This document shows positions 57,359-64,000 of a DNA stretch of 64,000 nucleotides, in pieces (position 1 is the first letter of the stretch; each line of letters opens with the position of its first letter). A program made the position numbers and the translations under genes. The notes below the pieces were generated by a model, which worked only from the letters and a program-made list of their open reading frames with translations, ran no database searches and was not told where the DNA came from. This stretch comes from Stomoxys calcitrans (lineage: Eukaryota > Arthropoda > Insecta > Diptera > Muscidae): assembly GCF_963082655.1 (NCBI RefSeq), contig NC_081553.1:208572435-208636434 (forward strand). Direction: 5' to 3'.

Positions 57359-57388
57359 TAAGGGGTTAGCCTTATGGGTAACCCCTTA
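57359..57388. repeat. Hairpin at short-monomer junction 4
   Basis: Same as junction 3 including the GGGTAACC change, and about 1,811 bp downstream of it, as part of a duplicated block. Confidence 0.95.
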
Positions 57389-60300
57389 GCCTCTCTTTCT
57401 TCTACGGAAAGAGATTTTCTTTACGAATCCAACGGTGTGCTCAGAATTTTGAAGTTCGCAAAACAAAGGATGTTACAGCTATTTCTATCTTACGTTGATT
57501 TTTTTGCATTCTTCGGATATTGATTATGCGATTTTGACCTTGTTTCTTGAAGGAAAGACATAGGAGTTGCACTAAACCGAATTTTTTGCCATAATCTTCA
57601 ATACTGTATACTCAACCCGAAAAATTTTTTCGCATCAAAAATTGAAAATTTTCATAAGGGGTTAGCCTTTGCTAAAAAAATGCAAAAAAAAATAAAATGT
57701 GAAATTCCAAGTAATTCTGTTCACTTTACGAATCGTCTTCGAATTTCGAACTGCGGAATGCTTAAAAATTTTCGAAATTCGAAAAAATGAAGAAGTTACA
57801 GCGTTGTTGGTCTTGAAAACGACTTTGAATTTTTACGCCCAAAATAAATTGGTTTTTGCTATGTTTTCCATAGCAACCTTTACAGTATCGCTTCATGTAG
57901 CACCTCTACGGAAAGAGATTTTCTTCACGAATCCAACGGTGTACTCAGAATTTTGAAGTTCGCAAAACAAAGGATGTTACAGCTATTTCTATCTTACGTT
58001 GATTTTTTTGCATTCTTCGGATATTGATTATGCGATTTTGAGCTTGTTTCTTGAAGGAAAAACATAGGAGTTGCACTAAACCGAATTTTTTGCAATAATC
58101 TTCAATACTGTATACTCAACTCGAAACAATTTTTCGCATCAAAAATTGAAAATTTTCATAAGGGGTTAGCCTTTGCTAAAAAAATGCAAAAAAAATAAAA
58201 TGTGAAATTCCAAGTAATTCTGTTCACTTTACGAATCGTCTTCGAATTTCGAACTGCGGAATGCTTAAAATTTTTCGAAATTCGAAAAAATGAAGGAGTT
58301 ACAGCGTTGTTGGTCTTGAAAACGACTTTGAATTTTTACGCCCAAAATAAATTGGTTTTTGCTATGTTTTCCATAGCAACCTTTAAAGTATTGCTTCATG
58401 TAGCACCTCTACGGAAAGAGATTTTCTTCACGAATCCAACGGTTTGCTCAGAATTTTGAAGTTCACAAAACAAAGGATGTTACAGCTATTTCTATCTAGC
58501 GTTGATTTTTTTGCATTCTTCGGATATTGATTATGCGATTTTGAGCTTGTTTCTTGAAGGAAAAACATAGGAGTTGCACTAAACCGAATTTTTTGCAATA
58601 ATCTTCAATACTGTATACTCAACTCGAAAAATTTTTTCGCATCAAAAATTGAAAATTTTCATAAGGTGCTAAAAAAATGCAAAAAAAATAAAATGTGAAA
58701 TTCCAAGTAATTCTGTTCACTTTACGAATCGTCTTCGAATTTCGAACTGCGGAATGCTTAAAAATTTTTGAAATTCGAAAAAATGAAGGAGTTACAGCGT
58801 TGTTGGTCTTGAAAACGACTTTGAATTTTTACGCCCAAAATAAATTGGTTTTTGCTGTTTTCCACAGCAACCTTTACAGTATCGCTTCATGTAGCACCTC
58901 TACGGAAAGAGATTTTCTTCACGAATCCAACGGTTTGCTCAGAATTTTGAAGTTCGCAAAACAAAGGATGTTACAGCTATTTCTATCTAGCGTTGATTTT
59001 TTTGGCATTCTTCGGATATTGATTATGCGATTTTGAGCTTGTTTCTTGAAGGAAAAACATAGGAGTTGCACTAAACCGAATTTTTTGCCATAATCTTCAA
59101 TACTGTATACTCAACTCGAAAAATTTTTTCGCATCAAAAATTGAAAATTTTCATAAGGGGTTAGCCTTTGCTAAAAAAATGCAAAAAAAATAAAATGTGA
59201 AATTCCAAGTAATTCTGTTCACTTTACGAATCGTCTTCGAATTTCGAACTGCGGAATGCTTAAAAATTTTCGAAATTCGAAAAAATGAAGGAGTTACAGC
59301 GTTGTTGGTCTTGAAAACGACTTTGAATTTTTACGCCCAAAATAAATTGGTTTTTGCTATGTTTTCCACAGCAACCTTTACAGTATCGCTTCATGTAGCA
59401 CCTCTACGGAAAGAGATTTTCTTCACGAATCCAACGGTGTGCTCAGAATTTTGAAGTTCGCAAAACAAAGGATGTTACAGCTATTTCTATCTAACGTTGA
59501 TTTTTTTTGCATTCTTCGGATATTGATTATGCGATTTTGAGCTTGTTTCTTGAAGGAAAAACATAGGAGTTGCACTAAACCGAATTTTTTGCCATAATCT
59601 TCAATACTGTATACTCAACTCGAAAAATTTTTTCGCATCAAAAATTGAAAAATTTCATAAGGGGTTAGCCTTTGCTAAAATAAATGCAAAAAAAATAAAA
59701 TGTGAAATTCCAAGTAATTCTGTCCACTTTACGAATCGTCTTCGAATTTCGAATTGCGGAATACTTAAAAATTTTCGAAATTCGAAAAAATGAAGGAGTT
59801 ACAGCGTTGTTGGTCTTGAAAACGACTTTGAATTTTTACGCCCAAAATAAATTGGTTTTTGCTATGTTTTCCATAGCAACCTTTACAGTATCGCTTCATG
59901 TAGCACCTCTACGGAAAGAGATTTTCTTCACGAATCCGACGGTGTGCTCAGAATTTTGAAGTTCGCAAAACAAAGGATGTTCAGCTATTTCTATCTAACG
60001 TTGATTTTTTTGCATTCTTCGGATATTGATTATGCGATTTTGAGCTTGTTTCTTGAAGGAAAAACATAGAAGTTGCACTAAACCGAATTTTTTGCAATAA
60101 TCTTCAATACTGTATACTCAACTCGAAAAAATTTTTCGCATCAAAAATTGAAAATTTTCATAAGGGGTTAGCCTTTGCTAAAAAAATGCAAAAAAAATAA
60201 AATGTGAAATTCCAAGTAATTCTGTTCACTTTACGAATCGTCTTCGAATTTCGAACTGCGGAATGCTTAAAATTTTTCGAAATTCGAAAAAATGAAGGAG

Positions 60301-61689
60301 TTACAGCGTTGTTGGTCTTGAAAACGACTTTGAATTTTTACGCCCAAAATAAATTGGTTTTTGCTATGTTTTCCATAGCAACCTTTAAAGTATTGCTTCA
60401 TGTAGCACCTCTACGGAAAGAGATTTTCTTCACGAATCCAACGGTTTGCTCAGAATTTTGAAGTTCGCAAAACAAAGGATGTTACAGCTATTTCTATCTA
60501 GCGTTGATTTTTTTGCATTCTTCGAATATTGATTATGCGATTTTGAGCTTGTTTCTTGAAGGAAAAACATAGGAGTTGCACTAAACCGAATTTTTTGCCA
60601 TAATCTTCAATACTGTATACTCAACTCGAAAAATTTTTTCGCATCAAAAATTGAAAAATTTCATAAGGGGTTAGCCTTTGCTAAAAAAATGCAAAAAAAT
60701 AAAATGTGAAATTCCAAGTAATTCTGTTCACTTTACGAATCGTCTTCGAATTTCGAACTGCGGAATGCTTAAAACTTTTCGAAATTCGAAAAAATGAAGG
60801 AGTTACAGCGTTGTTGGTCTTGAAAACGACTTTGAATTTTTACGCCCAAAATAAATTGGTTTTTGCTATGTTTTCCACAGCAACCTTTACAGTATCGCTT
60901 CATGTAGCACCTCTACGGAAAGAGATTTTCTTCACGAATCCAACGGTGTGCTCAGAATTTTGAAGTTCGCAAAACAAAGGATGTTACAGCTATTTCTATC
61001 TTACGTTGATTTTTTTGCATTCTTCGGATATTGATTATGCGATTTTGAGCTTGTTTCTTGAAGGAAAAACATAGGAGTTGCACTAAACCGAATTTTTTGC
61101 AATAATCTTCAATACTGTATACTCAACTCGAAAAAATTTTTCGCATCAAAAATTGAAAATTTTCATAAGGGGTTAGCCTTTGCTAAAAAAATGCAAAAAA
61201 AATAAAATGTGAAATTCCAAGTAATTCTGTTCACTTTACGAATCGTCTTCGAATTTCGAACTGCGGAATGCTTAAAATTTTTCGAAATTCGAAAAAATGA
61301 AGGAGTTACAGCGTTGTTGGTCTTGAAAACGACTTTGAATTTTTACGCCCAAAATAAATTGGTTTTTGCTATGTTTTCCATAGCAACCTTTAAAGTATTG
61401 CTTCATGTAGCACCTCTACGGAAAGAGATTTTCTTCACGAATCCAACGGTTTGCTCAGAATTTTGAAGTTCACAAAACAAAGGATGTTACAGCTATTTCT
61501 ATCTAGCGTTGATTTTTTTGCATTCTTCGGATATTGATTATGCGATTTTGAGCTTGTTTCTTGAAGGAAAAACATAGGAGTTGCACTAAACCGAATTTTT
61601 TGCCATAATCTTCAATACTGTATACTCAACCCGAAAAATTTTTTCGCATCAAAAATTGAAAATTTTCATAAGGGGTTAGCCTTTGCTAA

Positions 61690-61860
61690 AATAAATGCAA
61701 AAAAAATAAAATGTGAAATTCCAAGTAATTCTCAAAAATTGAAAATTTTCATAAGGGGTTAGCCTTTGCTAAAAAAATGCAAAAAAAATAAAATGTGAAA
61801 TTCCAAGTAATTCTGTTCACTTTACGAATCGTCTTCGAATTTCGAAAATGTGAAATTCCA
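61690..61860. repeat. Rearranged monomers with two partial duplications
   Basis: The unit starting 61713 breaks off after 'ccaagtaattct' and jumps back to CAAAAATTGAAAATTTTC (61734). The next start (61795) breaks off after 'cttcgaatttcga' and jumps back to AAAATGTGAAATTCC (61846). Both joints lie at short shared A-rich strings. Confidence 0.9.
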
Positions 61861-64000
61861 AGTAATTCTGTTCACTTTACGAATCGTCTTCGAATTTCGA
61901 ACTGCGGAATGCTTAAAAATTTTCGAAATTCGAAAAAATGAAGGAGTTACAGCGTTGTTGGTCTTGAAAACGACTTTGAATTTTTACGCCCAAAATAAAT
62001 TGGTTTTTGCTATGTTTTCCACAGCAACCTTTACAGTATCGCTTCATGTAGCACCTCTACGGAAAGAGATTTTCTTCACGAATCCAACGGTGTGCTCAGA
62101 ATTTTGAAGTTCGCAAAACAAAGGATGTTACAGCTATTTCTATCTTACGTTGATTTTTTGCATTCTTCGGATATTGATTATGCGATTTTGACCTTGTTTC
62201 TTGAAGGAAAAACATAGGAGTTGCACTAAACCGAATTTTTTGCAATAATCTTCAATACTGTATACTCAACTCGAAAAAATTTTTCGCATCAAAAATTGAA
62301 AATTTTCATAAGGGGTTAGCCTTTGCTAAAAAAATGCAAAAAAAATAAAATGTGAAATTCCAAGTAATTCTGTTCACTTTACGAATCGTCTTCGAATTTC
62401 GAACTGCGGAATGCTTAAAATTTTTCGAAATTCGAAAAAATGAAGGAGTTACAGCGTTGTTGGTCTTGAAAACGACTTTGAATTTTTACGCCCAAAATAA
62501 ATTGGTTTTTGCTATGTTTTCCATAGCAACCTTTAAAGTATTGCTTCATGTAGCACCTCTACGGAAAGAGATTTTCTTCACGAATCCAACGGTTTGCTCA
62601 GAATTTTGAAGTTCACAAAACAAAGGATGTTACAGCTATTTCTATCTAGCGTTGATTTTTTTGCATTCTTCGGATATTGATTATGCGATTTTGAGCTTGT
62701 TTCTTGAAGGAAAAACATAGGAGTTGCACTAAACCGAATTTTTTGCAATAATCTTCAATACTGTATACTCAACTCGAAAAAATTTTTCGCATCAAAAATT
62801 GAAAATTTTCATAAGGGGCTAGCCTTTGCTAAAAAAATGCAAAAAAAATAAAATGTGAAATTCCAAGTAATTCTGTTCACTTTACGAATCGTCTTCGAAT
62901 TTCGAACTGCGGAATGCTTAAAATTTTTCGAAATTCGAAAAAATGAAGGAGTTACAGCGTTGTTGGTCTTGAAAACGACTTTGAATTTTTACGCCCAAAA
63001 TAAATTGGTTTTTGCTATGTTTTCCATAGCAACCTTTAAAGTATTGCTTCATGTAGCACCTCTACGGAAAGAGATTTTCTTCACGAATCCAACGGTGTGC
63101 TCAATTTTGAAGTACACAAAACAAAGGATGTTACAGCTTTGTCTATCTAACGTTGATTTTTTTGCATTCTTCGGATATTGATTATGCAATTTTGAGCTTG
63201 TTTCTTGAAGGAAAGACATAGGAGTTGCACTAAACCGAATTTTTTGCCATAATCTTCAATACTGTATACTCAACTCGAAAAATTTGTTCGCATCAAAAAT
63301 TGAAAAATTTCATAAGGGGTTAGCCTTTGCTAAAAAAATGCAAAAAAAAAAATAAAATGTGAAATTCCAAGTAATTCTGTTCACTTTACGAATCGTCTTC
63401 GAATTTCGAACTGCGGAATGCTTAAAAATTTTCGAAATTCGAAAAAATGAAGGAGTTACAGCGTTGTTGGTCTTGAAAACGACTTTGAATTTTTACGCCC
63501 AAAATAAATTGGTTTTTGCTATGTTTTCCACAGCAACCTTTACAGTATCGCTTCATGTAGCACCTCTACGGAAAGAGATTTTCTTCACCAATCCAACGGT
63601 GTGCTCAGAATTTTGAAGTTCGCAAAACAAAGGATGTTACAGCTATTTCTATCTTACGTTGATTTTTTTGCATTCTTCGGATATTGATTATGCGATTTTG
63701 ACCTTGTTTCTTGAAGGAAAAACATAGGAGTTGCACTAAACCGAATTTTTTGCAATAATCTTCAATACTGTATACTCAACTCGAAAAATTTTTTCGCATC
63801 AAAAATTGAAAATTTTCATAAGGGCCTTTGCTAAAAAAATGCAAAAAAATAAAATGTGAAATTCCAAGTAATTCTGTTCACTTTACGAATCGTCTTCGAA
63901 TTTCGAACTGCGGAATGCTTAAAAATTTTCGAAATTCGAAAAAATGAAGGAGTTACAGCGTTGTTGGTCTTGAAAACGACTTTGAATTTTTACGCCCAAA

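Larger units (their letters stand above)
47680..64000. repeat. Satellite array, monomer about 503 bp, continues past the window
   Basis: Taking GTGAAATTCCAAGTAATTC as the unit start, copies begin at 47939, 48477, 48978, 49484, 49982, 50486, 50987, 51489, 52280, 53075, 53578, 54081, 54586, 55089, 55889, 56393, 56895, 57699, 58202, 58695, 59197, 59702, 60204, 60706, 61209, 61713 (partial), 61795 (partial), 61850, 62352, 62855, 63359 and 63856. Normal spacing is 493-506. The 787-804 spacings contain a short extra unit. Identity is very high inside the array and lower in the first unit at 47,680-47,930. Each monomer has dyads TTTTCGAA-A-TTCGAAAA and TTGCTATG/CATAGCAA. The 85-codon frame per monomer is not a gene: it begins GTG after TAA, and the ATG there reads ATG-TGA. 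Confidence 0.95.

Noticed and set aside
48978..63616. A tandem gene family encoding an 85-residue protein
   Set aside because: There is no ATG start, a stop lies directly upstream, ATG-TGA overlaps the start, and variants are mostly amino-acid-changing. The open frame follows from array homogeneity.

Overview
This is a eukaryotic, AT-rich, gene-free stretch of nuclear DNA built almost wholly from repeats. Its families point to a higher (calyptrate, probably muscid) fly such as Stomoxys, Haematobia or Musca: Tc1/mariner copies, jockey-like and other LINEs, tRNA-derived SINEs, and a very abundant interspersed repeat with CCACCACC/GGTGGTGGG subterminal motifs. The species cannot be fixed from the sequence alone. 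I see no intact host protein-coding gene. The only hint of a host gene is a possible minus-strand 5' UTR/first-exon region near 43.6-44.2 kb.

Layout. From 0 to 47.6 kb, relatively unique AT-rich intergenic or intronic DNA alternates with nested transposable elements. The dominant family, called here the Helentron-like repeat, appears about 20 times, whole or broken, on both strands. It has subterminal inverted CCACCACC/GGTGGTGG motifs, internal modules of roughly 170-190 bp and a GC-rich hairpin near the 3' end. Other elements are: two internally deleted mariner copies (9.4-10.35 and 39.45-40.4 kb) and two matching MITEs (5.15 and 23.72 kb); a fold-back Tc1/mariner derivative (7.2-7.8 kb) and two broken relatives (25.4-27.2 and 35.0-35.5 kb); three fragments of one LINE family (22.15-23.72, 31.27-31.45 and 33.66-34.67 kb); jockey-like LINE fragments (35.7 and 46.7-47.6 kb); five tRNA-derived SINEs; a 31-bp minisatellite whose unit is a hairpin (10.5-11.47 kb); and several fold-back elements.

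From about 47.68 kb to the right edge (over 16.3 kb, continuing beyond the window) lies an AT-rich satellite array with a monomer of about 503 bp. It contains about 30 full or near-full monomers plus four shortened units of about 300 bp. Each short unit carries a hairpin at the deletion junction. Monomer variants recur at 2.0-kb, 1.8-kb and 1.0-kb spacings, which indicates block amplification (higher-order structure). Each monomer holds an 85-codon open frame, but it opens with GTG after a stop, the nearby ATG is followed directly by TGA, and most variants are amino-acid-changing. I therefore read it as non-coding.

Nested insertions can be read with their target-site duplications, giving a relative chronology: the Helentron-like repeats are oldest, LINEs and SINEs landed in them, and mariner/MITE copies and a CAA-tailed retroposon landed last. 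Together with a megasatellite-type array whose first monomer is decayed, this suggests heterochromatic or peri-heterochromatic sequence.
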